Source: Cheilinus undulatus (lineage: Eukaryota > Chordata > Actinopteri > Labriformes > Labridae). From it: 64,000 nucleotides of DNA. The translations under genes and the position numbers were made by a program. The first letter of the stretch is position 1, and the number at the start of each line of letters is the position of its first letter. Shown in pieces: positions 1-12,400 of the stretch. A model generated the notes under the pieces. The model searched no databases. It had not been told where the DNA came from and was given only the letters and a program-made list of their open reading frames with translations. The DNA lies in the NCBI RefSeq assembly GCF_018320785.1, contig NC_054867.1, positions 27,531,855 through 27,595,854 on the forward strand, in the 5' to 3' direction.

Positions 1-339
1 AAACATTAACGGAAGGATTAAGTTTTTCTGAAAGTGTCAGATTTTTCCACAAGAGTGAGCTATCATATGCAGCCAGTTAGCTTGGTTGCCCTACTATTAA
101 GAACAGTTACATTACAAAAAACAGTTAGCAAAAGGAAGACATTTAAAAACAAATTTATATGAACTTTAAAAATGCAACATAATTTCTTTGTTGCAATTAC
201 AGAAATACAGCAGCAGATTTTGCCCCCTTTAGAATTAGGCTGTAAAAATGTCTTGTTTGATAGGTTTATGTGTCCATCTGTGGCAGAACAACACAATTTG
301 TTGTTTTAATTGTGTTGAAACTTTAAATACAAGCTCTTT

Positions 340-731
340 TGTGCGAGGCATGGTTCACATCAGGCAATGCTTCTTGAGAACAGTAAACTCAAAACTGGTG
401 TGTGTTTTTTTATAAGACAGGGCAGTTTTAATCAACAAATCCAATCTCATCACATTGATTGGACTCCAGGTTGGCAGACTCCTGGCTCCAATTAGCTCTT
501 GGAGAAGTCATTAGCCTAGGGGTTCACATACTTTTTCCACCCTGTACTGTGAATGTTTACATGGTTTGTTCAATAAAAACATGAAAACATCATTTTTTGT
601 GTGGCATTAGTTTAAGCAGAATGTGTTTGTCTATTGTTGTGACTTAGATGAAGATCAGAACATATTTTATGACCAATTTATGCAGAAATCCAAGAAATCC
701 CAAAGGGTTCACATACTTTTTCTTGCAACTG
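340..731. mobile_element. Tc1-like transposon remnant (one end)
   Basis: The right edge reads GTTCACATACTTTTTCTTGC followed by AACTGTA, the usual end of a common teleost Tc1 family, with a TA next to it. A second, internal GGTTCACATACTTTTTCCAC near 521-540 repeats the same motif, as in IR/DR ends. No transposase reading frame is left, so this is a terminal fragment or an internally deleted copy. The left limit is approximate. Confidence 0.6.
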
Positions 732-956
732 TATGTCAGATTTTCAGTATTTTTTTAATCATAAATTTTCCCTAAAGTGTCTAAAATGTGCCAATGCTTC
801 TGTGGAGTAAAGACAGAGAGTAGAAGTTTGTAGCTGTTTTTAATGATTGAAAACAACACCAAAATCTTAGGGTCTGCCAGCACAGGAACTGTATTGTTGT
901 TGGAGTGATAAACAGATATTGATATCTCTTGTGTCGTGCTTAGTGCTGTCAAAAAA

Positions 957-2305
957 AAAACCAAAAAACATTAATGATAATGTTTTTTATTAAAGAAAAT
1001 TAATCGCACTGACTTCACGAGTCATTGTTCGCTACAAGCTTCCACCACATGTAAACATGATGAAAAAACAAGCTAAATATTTTATTGTCTTTTGATTTTT
1101 ACTATGTACATCCAGAAGATTCGCACCATCCAGTATTAATTTACTGAACAGCCTCTCTTGAGTGGACACACCTAAACAGAGACAAGCACAGTCAACCGCA
1201 TGCAGAGATGTGCTGGAGTGCTACTTACAATAATTACGCTGAATTCATTTACTGATTTGCAGACATCCCTATTTTAAGATTACCCCTGTTCACAGCAACA
1301 AAACCCTGCAAAAAGTTGTGATGCTGCGTGTTTATGGAATGAGATTTGTGTCAAAAAGATTCAAACAAAACATTTTCAGTATCAAACAAAAATTAGCATT
1401 TGAGATAAAAAAAAAAAAATGTGATCCAAGCAACAAAAATGTTCACATCAAGAGAACAAATTTGAAATAGCAACCAAATTATTAGTCTTTGAATTTTGAA
1501 CATCTGTCTTTTTGTTTACAGTTCCTGTTTTTCTCTCTCAGTGATCAGACTTTTGCTCTCGCTTCGCGGTTTTGCGTTTGCGTTGCCTGATCCTTTGTTT
1601 GCGTTTCTTGAGTTTTTGGTCTCAGCCCTGACACAAATGTCACGTGTGGGCGGGCTTTTCTGGGATGTATCCCTGTTGGCGAGTTTTTGAGTGATGGCTC
1701 AGTCACTCTAGATGCTCTGGAAGTTGTTGTTCAGCTCACGTTTGGGAAATTTAAGGAAACCAGCGGACTATCGTTTCTGCATCAGTTTTACTGAATCATT
1801 GATGTTTTATTAAATATAACTATTGATTGAACAGGTTTATTTGTCAGTGCAGAAGTAGATGTTGTATTGTTTCATACACGTTTTAACAATTTTTACAGCA
1901 ACTTCAGGTGTCGTCTTCGCTTTGTACGTAAACTACGCCTTCATCATCAACTTGCCAGGTAGTTCAGCAGTAATATAAATGCCTACCACCCAGGGGACCG
2001 GGGTTCAAGTCTCTGCTATTTTATAATTATTGATGTCTGTGTGGGGTTTTTTTTTAATGATTTTGATTTTGTTTGGATTTTCTTAGATAAAAAAGGGTAA
2101 AAAAAAAAAAAGGGGGGAGCACAATGGATGTGGAAGGCCCCAAACCTAGGGCTGCCTGGGGCCCTAAAATTGCTAAGTCCACCACTGAAGATCAGAGTAT
2201 AAAATAATGTCTTAAATACATACATTTTTATGCACTTTATGATGCACTCATACTCATATTATCAATATATGTAATTAATCACGATTAACTAATCACAAAG
2301 CCTGT
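957..2305. repeat. Possible degraded hAT-like element ends with nested material
   Basis: Sequence near 985-1010 (AAAATTAATCGCAC) and near 2268-2290 (TAATTAATCACGATTAACTA) resembles the opposite subterminal parts of the teleost hAT repeat family built on the motif AATCGCGATTAATCGC. Between them lie an A-rich stretch, a tRNA-like segment (about 1945-2020) and a G/C-rich segment (2110-2190). The ends have diverged strongly, so grouping them as one element is inference. Confidence 0.3.
1945..2020 (+). repeat. tRNA-Gly-like SINE head or tRNA pseudogene
   Basis: An A box, TAGTTCAGCAG at 1960-1970, fits the consensus TRGYNNARNNG. A B box, GGTTCAAGTCT at 2002-2012, lies 31 bases downstream, a normal RNA polymerase III spacing. 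The text between them (GCCTACCACCCAGGGGACCG) aligns well with the anticodon arm and variable region of tRNA-Gly(GCC). The acceptor stem does not pair convincingly, so this is a tRNA-derived SINE head or a pseudogene rather than a working tRNA. Confidence 0.5.
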
Positions 2306-3819
2306 AGTTTGTTTTTTTTTGTTGTTTTGTTTGTTTGTTTTTTGCTTAACAGCACTGGTTGCACAATCAAAGTTTATATATTTAGTATTGCAACAACCCT
2401 ACCTTAGACAGAGCCATGCAAACTATTTCTCCTTCCCTTAGCAAGCCTTGGTGCTAAGCTAGGCTAACACCCAGCAGCCGACACTAGTTTATACTTAAAT
2501 AACGAAAAAACCACCACTGACCACTAACAAGAAAATTTAAGCATTAGCCATATATGGAGCATCTTCTTTAATACACATTTGTGGCATGTATTTCTATTAA
2601 TAAAGACTTATGGCATCACACATGGTTTTTAAAAACAAGCTTGAATAAAGAAGTTATCACTGGCTGATCATGAAGCTGTTTGAATGTCCCACATGTATTA
2701 CTGTCACACTGGGACCCTTATATAAAGCAAAGTCATGGTTGTCTTGTCTCTTTTTTGACTCTGTGAGCTTCAGTGACGTTTTCTTAAATTTAACACTAAC
2801 GCTCTTGTAATTTCACCATCTCAAAAGCAAAATTATGTCTCATGGGTATGAAACAACCCTGTCTTTTGCCTTTCTTTTCCTTAATTGTGTTTGCCTCACT
2901 GAACCTCTGTTCTCAAGAAAAAGAGGTGGCCCTCAGCGCGGCCCTCCCCTCCATCAATCTCTGTCATAAATCTGTCACGCTGAGAGAAAGGGAACTGCTG
3001 AATACAGATTTGTCAGCAATTAATCTAACCTCTATTACTAGACTTGAATATTGTGTCTTCTATACTAGAGAACAATAAGCCACTCTAACATGGAGCACTG
3101 CGTTGTATGTGTGTGTGGTGTGCAATCGTGTGTGCATGTGTGTGTGTGAGGCCGAGTGTTTGTATGTGTGAAATTAGCTTCCTTGTTTGGTGTTTTTACT
3201 GACATATAAAGTCCTTATGTTTACACATTTTGCAGAGGAAAATAACAATGCTTGGTGTTTGTCTTCACTGTTTTTATAAATTTGTGGAAATCTCCCACCA
3301 GTTCTTCTGGTGCAGAGTAAAGGCTTTTGCTGTGATTGGATATCTTATAGACTATTTTGAACGTTTGTTTGGGCTTACTGACAATAAAACACAACCAAAC
3401 ACAAATTCCCTTACTTTTTGTGTTAGGTTTACATCCAGCTGCTGAAAGCTCTTGCAAAACTATAATTCAAACTTGTTGAATTACAATAATGCCGTTTGGT
3501 AGGGTCAGTATCAAATCAAGTTTGGGTTTCTAGGACCACTTTTATTTGTTGCTAGGTTTGGCCTGGTTGTGGGTGTGTCAAGAACTGATGAGAAAAATTA
3601 TAAAGATTAACCCTCGATTTTCATATCTTATACTAGACCAGTACTGTGCTCTCAGTGACATTTCCCTGGTCAAACAATGCACACAGCCACTCATGGTCAA
3701 TGATTTCCTGCTTTTATTCTGAATCAAAATAAGGAGCTTCAGAAAGATTGCAGGGTCATCAACAGAAAAAGGAATTTGTTATGGATTAGAAAGGAAACAA
3801 GGGGACAGAAAGTGCAGAG

Positions 3820-3965
3820 TTTGATAATACAAGGAAAAGGTGACATTAAGGAGCAGTAGTGGACTTATTTTTCATCACTGTGGCTGCAGGGAGACGCTGC
3901 GGAGGCTTACTCAAAGTGTGCTGATAGGGAAGATAAAAGCATGGTATTAATAATGGTAATTTTAA
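3820..3965. repeat. Dispersed hAT-derived repeat, copy 1 of 3
   Basis: This stretch (GGTGACATTAAGGAGCAGTA, then ATCACTGTGGCTGCAGGGAG and AAAGTGTGCTGATAGGG) recurs near 41390-41480 and near 58020-58115. The 41 kb copy lies inside a hAT-like element with recognisable ends, so this copy is probably the inside of a decayed member of that family. No coding capacity. Confidence 0.55.
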
Positions 3966-5094
3966 AAACGGATAGATGCAATTTTCAAAGCTAAAGTACT
4001 TCTTGATAATGATTTTTATCATTTTTTAAACATGAAGAAATTTTTTTGAAAACCTTATTTTCCTGTCCCCATGTCAATCATGTGACTCTTCTTCAACTGT
4101 GCACCTGTGTTTAGTCTGGCCCTCTTTCCTTCTCCTTCTTTACTCATGTATACATGTGCACACATACACACTATTATCGTTACTGGGACAATTCAGTGGA
4201 GCAGCAGGCTGGTGCTCAGCTGCTTGAGACAGAATTAGAGTGGCAAACAGCTGAGCTTCTCTAGGGTGCTATCATGTGACCTATCCCACCCACAGGGCCA
4301 AAGGAAACCCAGGGTTAGAGTTACCATGTCCAATTTCCAGCATAGCCATCATGTGTGCCTATTTGTGTGTGAGGAAGTCAGTCTTCCTGTGTTGTTTCTG
4401 TATTCTAGTTAGAAAGGGGATTTTTCCTGCTCTGTGGACCCTTGTAACCTTGTGTTCCAACCTGCTGATAGCCGCACCTTTCTGAGCGACTGCCATTAGC
4501 ACACACTGCCCTTTTGTCCCTCTGCTTGTCCCAGTGACCCGTTTAGGGCCACACGGCTGCATGTGGAGGCGTTCTTGACGTAACAAGAGACCACATCTGG
4601 GGGCTTGGACTCTGCAGTGAGAATGTATCAAACAGCCAACCTTATCTGTGATGAAAAGAACAGCACTCGCAGCACATTCAGGATTGTTCAGATGTATTGT
4701 TTCTTTGCCCACAAAACAACAGCCTGGCTTTTTTTTTCAGTGTTTGTCAGCAAAGCAGGTAAGGGTGAAAGAGCTGAGCACTGCACTCACCATTACTCCT
4801 CTGAGTCACCTGATGAAAGGTCTTGTAAAAAGCCTCCACTGCTGTTACTACCAGTTATTTAACTCAAAAGTAATCGTATATTTCAGCCAGTGAGATCTTT
4901 TAAGATAAAAAGAGTTTAATTAAGGACAGAAGTGACTAATACAGATAGGCTGCTTTAATGAAGAGGCTAGAAATCATAGCAAGTACTCATTTGAGCTAAA
5001 ACTCAACTTTGTATCAAAGTTTTGACATTCAAGTCTCGTTTGCATCTGTTTAGTAAAACAGGTTTAATTGAGAGGAATGAATCCATAAATAGGA

Positions 5095-5095
<1 letters not shown>

Positions 5096-5128
<33 letters not shown>
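5096..5128. repeat. (AT)n microsatellite
   Basis: A run of about 16 alternating TA units directly next to the left end of the Tc1-like remnant that follows. Tc1 elements insert at TA, so the repeat may have been the target. Confidence 0.85.
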
Positions 5129-5131
<3 letters not shown>

Positions 5132-5221
5132 TATAGTTCCTAAAAAGCATTTTCCCCCTTGGAAGTTTTACTACCCTTTTATAAAATTTATAAATAACCC
5201 ATGATCAATTTAAGTTGGACA

Positions 5222-5259
5222 TTCAATTTGACATTAAAAATCTTTAATGTCAAATTGAA
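5222..5259. repeat. Perfect 17-bp inverted repeat, 4-base loop
   Basis: The left arm TTCAATTTGACATTAAA (5222-5238) and the right arm TTTAATGTCAAATTGAA (5243-5259) are exact reverse complements around a loop AATC. It lies within the left end of the degenerate Tc1-like element, where such families often have subterminal palindromes. Confidence 0.85.
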
Positions 5260-5884
5260 AACACATCTCTACAAATTTATGTCAGTTCAACAAAAAAATG
5301 TGTAAGTATTCGCCTACTTAAAGTAACTGACCGAATTCAACAGCAGACCAGTCCATCAATACTAGTAGTCTCCCGATTAAGTAAAAGGGGGTCACCTGAG
5401 TGCAGTGAATTTGTCTCAAATGACTGTAGTATAAAGACAGGTGTGTCTGGAAGGTCCAGTCACTGGTTAATCACTATACCTGGCTACCATTACATCATGA
5501 AGAAAAAAGAACATTCCAAGCAACTTGGAGAAAAGGTTATTGAAAAGTACAAGTTAGGAGATAGGTACAAAAAAATGTGAAAAAAGGCAATGAACCTCCC
5601 CGGGAGTTCAGCTAACGCCATCATCAATAAATGAAAGGAATATGTCACACATGTAAATCTGCATAGATCAGGCTGTCCTCACAAACTAAGTGACCATGCA
5701 AGAAGGAGAAAAGTGAGAGAGGAAACCCAGACGAATATGACTACTCTGAAGGAGAGCAGCTGAGATGGGAGAGACTTCACACAGGTTCTTCACCAGCCAA
5801 TGCTTTATAGGAGAGAGGCAAAGAAAAAGCCACCGTTGAAGAAAACTCATATTAAACCTTGACATGTGGGAGACTAAATGGTGA

Positions 5885-6076
<192 letters not shown>

Positions 6077-6134
6077 TGAATTTAGGACAATCTTATTCAG
6101 TCTGCAAGAGAAATTTGGCCTTGGAGAAGATATA

Positions 6135-6745
6135 GGTCTTGTCCACATGGAGAAGAAAATGATATATTTCTGATTAATTGTGAAAAAGTTTTCCGAAAAC
6201 ACGGGATCTTTTAAGGAAATGACCGCGTAAGTAAGGAACCACTGAAAATGACTAAAAATACATATATATATGCCAAACCTGTAAGTGGCGCTGTAACGCT
6301 GCTGCTGAAATGCACCAAAAGAGAGAGCAAGATCACCGAAAACTGCCCCAAACTTTCTCCTGGTTGCCCTCTTTGTTGTTGATGTTGTGGATTTAAGAAC
6401 ATCTGGTGTATGCTGTTCTTGGAGGTGGTAAAGGAGCATCAGAATTTGCTGTAAAAGCTATAATAAGCTCAGTAGCTTCTCCCGCACAAACACAACACTG
6501 TAATCCGCCATAATTGATTTGGTTTGACACGTGCATGTGGCTTAAGTGGTATTTGCTGTGTATGATGAACTCGTTTCAAGAAAGATGCGCTTGGCTGTCC
6601 ACACAGAGACGAAACAGTAAGCGTTTACAGATTTGTTCACTTTGGGATCCAGTTCCAAAAGGTAGCGTTTTATGGCCCTCCAAAACGCTGGTACGAAAAA
6701 AACTGTTGCGTATACTCCTGAATTCGTCTCCATGTGGACGAGGCC
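6135..6745. mobile_element. Non-autonomous DNA transposon nested in the Tc1 remnant
   Basis: The ends are inverted repeats: GGTCTTGTCCACATGGAGA (6135-6153) against TCTCCATGTGGACGAGGCC (6727-6745), 17 of 19 positions matching. The Tc1 transposase homology stops at the left end and resumes at the right end with GTAGCAAGACAATAACC, which dates this insertion after the Tc1 copy. There is no transposase frame. I could not define a clean target duplication, so the superfamily (hAT-like is a guess) is open. Confidence 0.65.
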
Positions 6746-8387
6746 TTATTTTGTAGCAAGACAATAACCTGAGGCATACAGCGGAAGCTACACAGAAATG
6801 ATTTATAACAGTAAGGTGAATGTTTTGGAGTGGCTGAGTCAAAGCCCAGACCTCAGAGAGTTTTTGGCTGGACTGTGAAAGGGCTGTTCATGTTCGATCC
6901 CTGTGCAACCTGACAGAGCTTTAGCAGTTTCGAAAAGAAAAATGGTGCCGTGTCTAGATTTGAAAGTCTGATTGAGACCTATCCAAACAGACTCAGCGCT
7001 GTGATTGCAGCCAAAGTGCGTATACTAAATACTGACTGAAGAGGGTAAATATGTATCCAGTCACTTATTTTACATTATGTATTTTTATTTAATTGAAATT
7101 ACTTTGTAGAAATCTGTTATCAATTTGACTGTGAAAAGGGTTTTGATTGTAATTTCTTGGATCAAAAAAGCCAAATTAAATTGACCATGATTGATTCATA
7201 AACTCAGTAAAAGGGTGAAACATACAAGAATGTAGATAGTTTTTATAGGCACTGTGTGTAGCATGCTAGGCAACCACCTATACCTGATAGTTGACTTGTA
7301 TATTTTAACAGTCTTTAAGGTGGATATATGATATTTACTGCAGATATATTTGGTTTAACCATTGATGCTGATACGATAATTAACTTATTTAATATCTGCT
7401 GATAACATTCTGTGTCTCTTTCCATTTGTCAAACTTAATATTATTGATAATGAACCATCTTATTGCATATCACATATGAGTTTGGCTTTGAACAACCGCC
7501 TTTGGAAACTTGGCTCCCACATGTCAAACATGTGCTGGACAGTGTGTAAGTGTTATTGATAGGGCCCAGTGTTGGAAGAAGCCAAAGCAGAGGGAGTGTA
7601 TGTCCAGCAGGGACCTGAGTGTTCATAGCAGAGTAACATGAGGAGTAGACCAGCTTGTCCCGCCCCCCTGCCATAACTCTAAATGCAGAACCACAGCTGT
7701 GTTTCTGTGCTAGACGGACTGGTGTGAGAGTAAAAAACAGTGGGACCAAAGGAAAGAATTTAATAAGCTCCTGGAATAAAAAAAAAATGATACAAACAGT
7801 GTGTCGGGATATCTGATATATAAAAAATAACAGGTGAAAGAAATTAACCCACTTCTTGGTCAAGGGTTTGAGGCTAATATGGAGGTCATTTGCAGCTGTC
7901 CGTGCATGTGTGCGGGCTAATATGTGTACGAGTGTAAGAGGGGGATGGGGTACCACAGGAATTAGGTAATATTGACATGGTTGGTTCAACCCCACCCTCC
8001 CAACACTACTAAGATCAATGTACCAGATCAATAAAAGTCATTGACAATAACTGAACTTCTCATGTGATCAGCGAAGAAGAAAATTTACTATTTTTCAACA
8101 GCGTGTGTCGCACTAGCTCATTTATCATAATAAAGGTAGAAAATTTAAGAGTGACACAAGCATACACACATGCATACATGACCATCCACTAATGCACACA
8201 TGCAGAAATTCATGCACACACTCTCAGTCAGGGAGGAAACAAGCTCTTCTCTGACATGGCATGATTGGTCACTTTTTCCCTCTCTCTCCCTTCCTGCTGA
8301 AATAGTTTTAACAAAAGAGAAGGAGAAGGAGGAGGGGGAGGGGTGGCATGGATGGGGGAAGGGGATGTATGTGCTGCTCTTGTTGTC

Positions 8388-8480
8388 ACTGGTTGAAGGG
8401 GAGAGCAAGGGAGGGAGAGAGAGAGAGGGGGGAGGGAGAAGGGAGCTGGAGGGCGAGCGAGGGAGTGTAGGAGAGAAGGA
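8388..8480. repeat. Purine-rich (GA/GGA) tract
   Basis: More than 90 bases of almost pure A and G on the + strand, just upstream of the putative first fign exon. Open frames of up to 126 codons across it (8145-8553, both strands) are low-complexity by-products. A GA tract near a start site could be part of a promoter, but nothing in the sequence proves this. Confidence 0.6.
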
Positions 8481-8614
8481 TAGAGTCCCAGAAGAGAGCG
8501 CACATACACAATCACACATACACATTTACGCTGGCTTCTGTTGTACTTTTTAACGGGGATGGTGGATTACTTTCCAAATTGAAACTCTCATCCAGTAAAT
8601 CCAGGCATGCTCAG
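8396..8614 (+). other. Putative non-coding first exon of the fidgetin gene
   Basis: A good splice donor, CTCAG|GTCAGTAG, lies at 8614/8615, upstream of the well-supported exon 2. Fidgetin genes start with an untranslated exon, so this is the natural candidate. The 5' limit is unknown. The segment holds one short upstream reading frame starting at ATGGTGGATTAC. Confidence 0.35.
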
Positions 8615-9301
8615 GTCAGTAGAATATTCACTTCCTCATTGTAATGGCTTTTGTTTTCTTTAAGCTCTGATGGCAATGTTTCTGTTGCTTCCTGCACATT
8701 CCTGTCATTTCCACTGTTCTCTTTATGTTTTTATACTGCTTTATCATGTTTTATGTCTGTTTTCTTTTTTAAAATGTGTTTTTTATAGATATGCTTCAAT
8801 AGTTTGTCCTGTATTTGTCAGCCAGGTTGCATACTCGCCCTCCTATTCTACACTCACTCGTCATTTTGCCCTCATGTATTGCATGTTAGATGGGATAGTG
8901 TCCTTGCTCTGCAGAGGGTACAAAGTTCCTCTTGCTGTTGAAGCTTGTAGTGTTGGTGTTGATACATGGGGGAGCTTCAAAGACTTGGAAACTTGTCTCC
9001 ACTGGCTGCTCAAATTCTGTGTTTACTGGTCAGTCCCACATGTGTATATGCAACACATTAACAACTAGGAAATAATAAGTCAGACTTGTATAATTTACTT
9101 CCTCTCAGTATCTCCTACCACATGTTTTTAAATTTTACGATATATTTAAATTACTATGTGATAAAAGTAAGTAAGTCAGGACATGTTATATTACATTACA
9201 GTGCTCTAGACATGTCCTGGAGTTTGAATCTGTTACAGATTAAAATAAGACAATATTTTCGCCATTTTTATGTCTTTTGCCTATCTCTGTGTGCTTTTCA
9301 G

Positions 9302-9499
9302 GTGGCAGTGTGTTGGAGTGGTTTCGAACTGTGAAATGAGCCATGGAGGGGTGCAGGAGGCTGGTCACTAGCCAAGCCAGCAGCCCAGGGAGGCCCCGCA
9401 GCATGCAGCTGAGCCCTCACTAGCACCAAGTGGACCCAGTCCTCTCCTCTTCAACTGGGGGCCAGGGCTGCAGAATGCTCAGTCCTCTCACCCCTTACA
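9302..9499 (+). CDS. fign: Fidgetin exon 2 (5' UTR plus start codon)
   Basis: The acceptor CTTTTCAG ends at 9301 after a pyrimidine-rich stretch, and the donor TTACA|GTAAGT follows 9499. Coding starts at the ATG at 9475: MLSPLTPY plus the first base of a split serine codon. Joined to the exon at 18666 this gives MLSPLTPYSLLKMHW. It aligns residue for residue with the start of mammalian fidgetin (recalled as MISSTSVYGLKMQW), including the position and phase of the intron. Two upstream ATGs (9336 and 9343) open short frames of 11 and 26 codons that both end before the start codon. Confidence 0.75.
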
Positions 9500-12400
9500 G
9501 TAAGTCTACATTTCTACATGGTCTCTCATGTTATATCATATGGCCCTGTTGAGAAAAACAAAGGCTGAGGGAGTCTCAGAGAAGTCATTTTAAGGGGGCA
9601 GATATGCTGATGGCTTTAACAGCTGAGTCTCCAGGCTTTGCATGGAGGAATTTCACAGAAAGTGTTCAGTGGCTGTTTATTCAGACCCTCCATGTGAATT
9701 TAGAAACAATTTGTTTAAACAGACAGCACCAATGTCTGTCTTGTCTAAGGGGCAGCACGTCAATAATGAATGGGTGCTTAGGAGTAAAACTTACCGATTT
9801 GATAATTTCTTAAAATGATAGCATTACTTTTCATATTCTGGGTTTATTTTGCTGTCATTATCCCTTTTAAAATAACTTGAGACTTAATGTTCAGGTGTTA
9901 TATCAAACCATGATGATGGTTTTTAATGTTGGAGTTCGTAAACACAGTTTAGGTTAACCCTTTGCCATGTCCTCCTTCAGTTTCCATTTCTAAGCATTGA
10001 TGTATATATTTTTTAGTTGCTTTCCACATTAAAATGAAACAGATAAAATCCTATAAATCTTGGTGACATGTCACAGTAACGCCCTCACTTGCATATACAC
10101 TAATCATGAGAGGCTGCTATCCAGGCTGATGAATATGCTTGTATTGATTGACTCAGCCTTCGATTAGACCAGGCTTTAACAGGATTACAAAGCTAACCTG
10201 ATTGGAATAATGCAACAGGGATTCAGTCGCCAGTTTTTGAAATTCTAAAGAGCAGCAGAGACAAACCGCACAAAACAAAAAACTCACGAGAAGGAGGAAG
10301 TCTTTTGGAGCAGACAGAAACCTCAGTAACGTCTGAATGTCAAATTCCTCCCTCAAAAGGACTTGCAGGGTTGCGTTAGAAACTCTGACTGCTTTGTGCT
10401 TGCATTTATTTGCTTCTGTAATCAAATCCAACAAATCTGCAAACATTAGAAAGAGAAAATTAAAATGCCATAAAGTGGTCTCCCCATAATAATGATGCGG
10501 AAAAGTAATGAGCAGTTTCTGCCTGATTTTTGCTGCCAGTTACCAGGGTGATGCAATTCTGTGCATAAAACCCGGATCGTTAGTAACCTGGTGTCAAGAG
10601 CTTCTCATTAGTCCCTCATAGGGACAAATGCACACTGCCCTCCTCCTCCACACACATTACTCCTCCATAGAAGTCACGAAAGCTTGTTAAGTAAACTGCA
10701 GCGTGCGTTAGCTCCTCATTAGGTGTAATAGTAAAGACGAGCTGGTGGTAAAATGAGCAGAGACACAGAGAGAGCAAAGTGAAGGGCAGATGGAGAGGAC
10801 TGGTCAGCTGCAGCCTGATATATGAGTGGACACAATAAGCAAAGAGGGGCCAGCCTCTGCCACATGTGTGTGCGCTTGAGCTAAAGGAGTGGGGGAGGGG
10901 AAAACTGACCACACAGGCTCGGACACATGGTCCTGTCTTTAGTGCAACCCAGGGAGGCTCAAGGAAGGAAAGGCAAAAACAAAGATAAAAATAAAATTAA
11001 AGGAAAAGGAAGACAAAGATTATGTAGAGGAGACTGATTTTAATAGGTTAATCTGTGTAGTTGTTTGTGCTTTATAGGCTGAAAAGAGCTGGCTTTAATA
11101 GCTTTAAATGTCAAGTAATTAAATGACTTGTAGGTTAGAAACGTGTTAAACCTGAATGAGATATGGTACAGTAGTTGATTGGCTGACAACCATGTGGCAC
11201 GGTGGACTGTGCAGGGCCGGAGAAAAAGGGGGAAGGGGAGAGAGGAAGGGAGAGGGAGGGTTTTCTTCACCCAGATCCTTCTGCACACGCTTTATGCTTT
11301 GTGTTTTTGGACTATGGTCACTGCTTACATAACAATCCAGCCCTCATTTGATCTGGACAGAGATAGCCGGGTAAGATGTGCAGGAACTCCATTGTGCGTA
11401 GAATCCTGACATGCTTAGTGCACATTCATTTCCCCTTTCTCTTCTGATGAGCTTCGTATTGATCTTACAAGCAGGAGTGTGAATTAGCTCTAACTAAAAC
11501 AAATCACCCAATAATGTGCAAACAGCTGATCTGCTCATTTATCAAAACTGTAAGTAAGCATTTTCTCTCTGCTTGCTCTCGCCTGGGAGTGGACAGTGTG
11601 TGTTAAGCGTATGGAGAGGATATGTGCTTTGTAAATAGATCTCAGGTTAGATTCCTGACATTCCAGCTGCCTGACTCATCGGATAGATCTTCTGCCTGTT
11701 GGCCAGCTGAATCTAAACGTCACACTAACAGCCCAATATAAGTGTGCTCCTGTGTTTCGGAGTGTCTGTCCATCCTCAGGAAATGTAAGTCTTTGTTTAT
11801 TGTGGGTGGACCAGAAGCACAGAGGACCCTTTAGCTCTGGGGGGGGGGTGTCATTTTTTTAATTCACTTCCCATTCAGCTAGCCAACCAGCCATCAAGCC
11901 AGCCACCTCTGATACACCACAACCCCTAAATCCCATTCCTGCAGCCCCTTCCCCCACCCGTACTTTCATCTAATTAACCCCGAATTACTCATACTGACCA
12001 TGCAGTGGACCACGAGTTGAACTAGTCTTCATTAACACAGGAAACATACATTACTTTATTATCCAATGAAAAAACTCAAGTGATTTTCAAGGATTTTTAC
12101 TCGGGCGAGCAGCACTTAACACCAAATTGTCCAAATACTGTAGGATGGACAGGACATTTACACTGCCAGCAGTTGATTTGAGAGATTGTGAGATGTCCTA
12201 TTGACTAGGTCATTGAAAGGAGCTGGTCATAAGCATTAACAAGGACGCATGCAAACAACTTGCTGCAGTGTTCGTCTTTGCTTCTCGTTTGTGTATGGCT
12301 TTTAACTCTTCATTTACCCACTGGATACAACTAAAAACAAAGGTCAGCATCATGGATGAGTCCTGGATCCTCCTCACCTTATCTAAATAGAGTACTTCCA

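Noticed and set aside
2842..3078. Small + strand frame with a hydrophobic start that could pass for a secreted peptide
   Set aside because: No splice context, no family resemblance, and 78 codons is within chance expectation here.
4359..4862. Overlapping frames of 81-117 codons on both strands
   Set aside because: Frames overlap on opposite strands without motif or splice support, so chance is the simpler explanation.
7441..8031. 196-codon open frame on the - strand
   Set aside because: No domain, motif or codon bias I recognise; composition is irregular, it sits between a Tc1 remnant and a purine tract, and there are no matching splice signals.
8145..8553. Open frames of 95-126 codons on both strands
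   Set aside because: They cross a GA/CT-rich tract and consist of low-complexity S/P/L or E/G/R residues.
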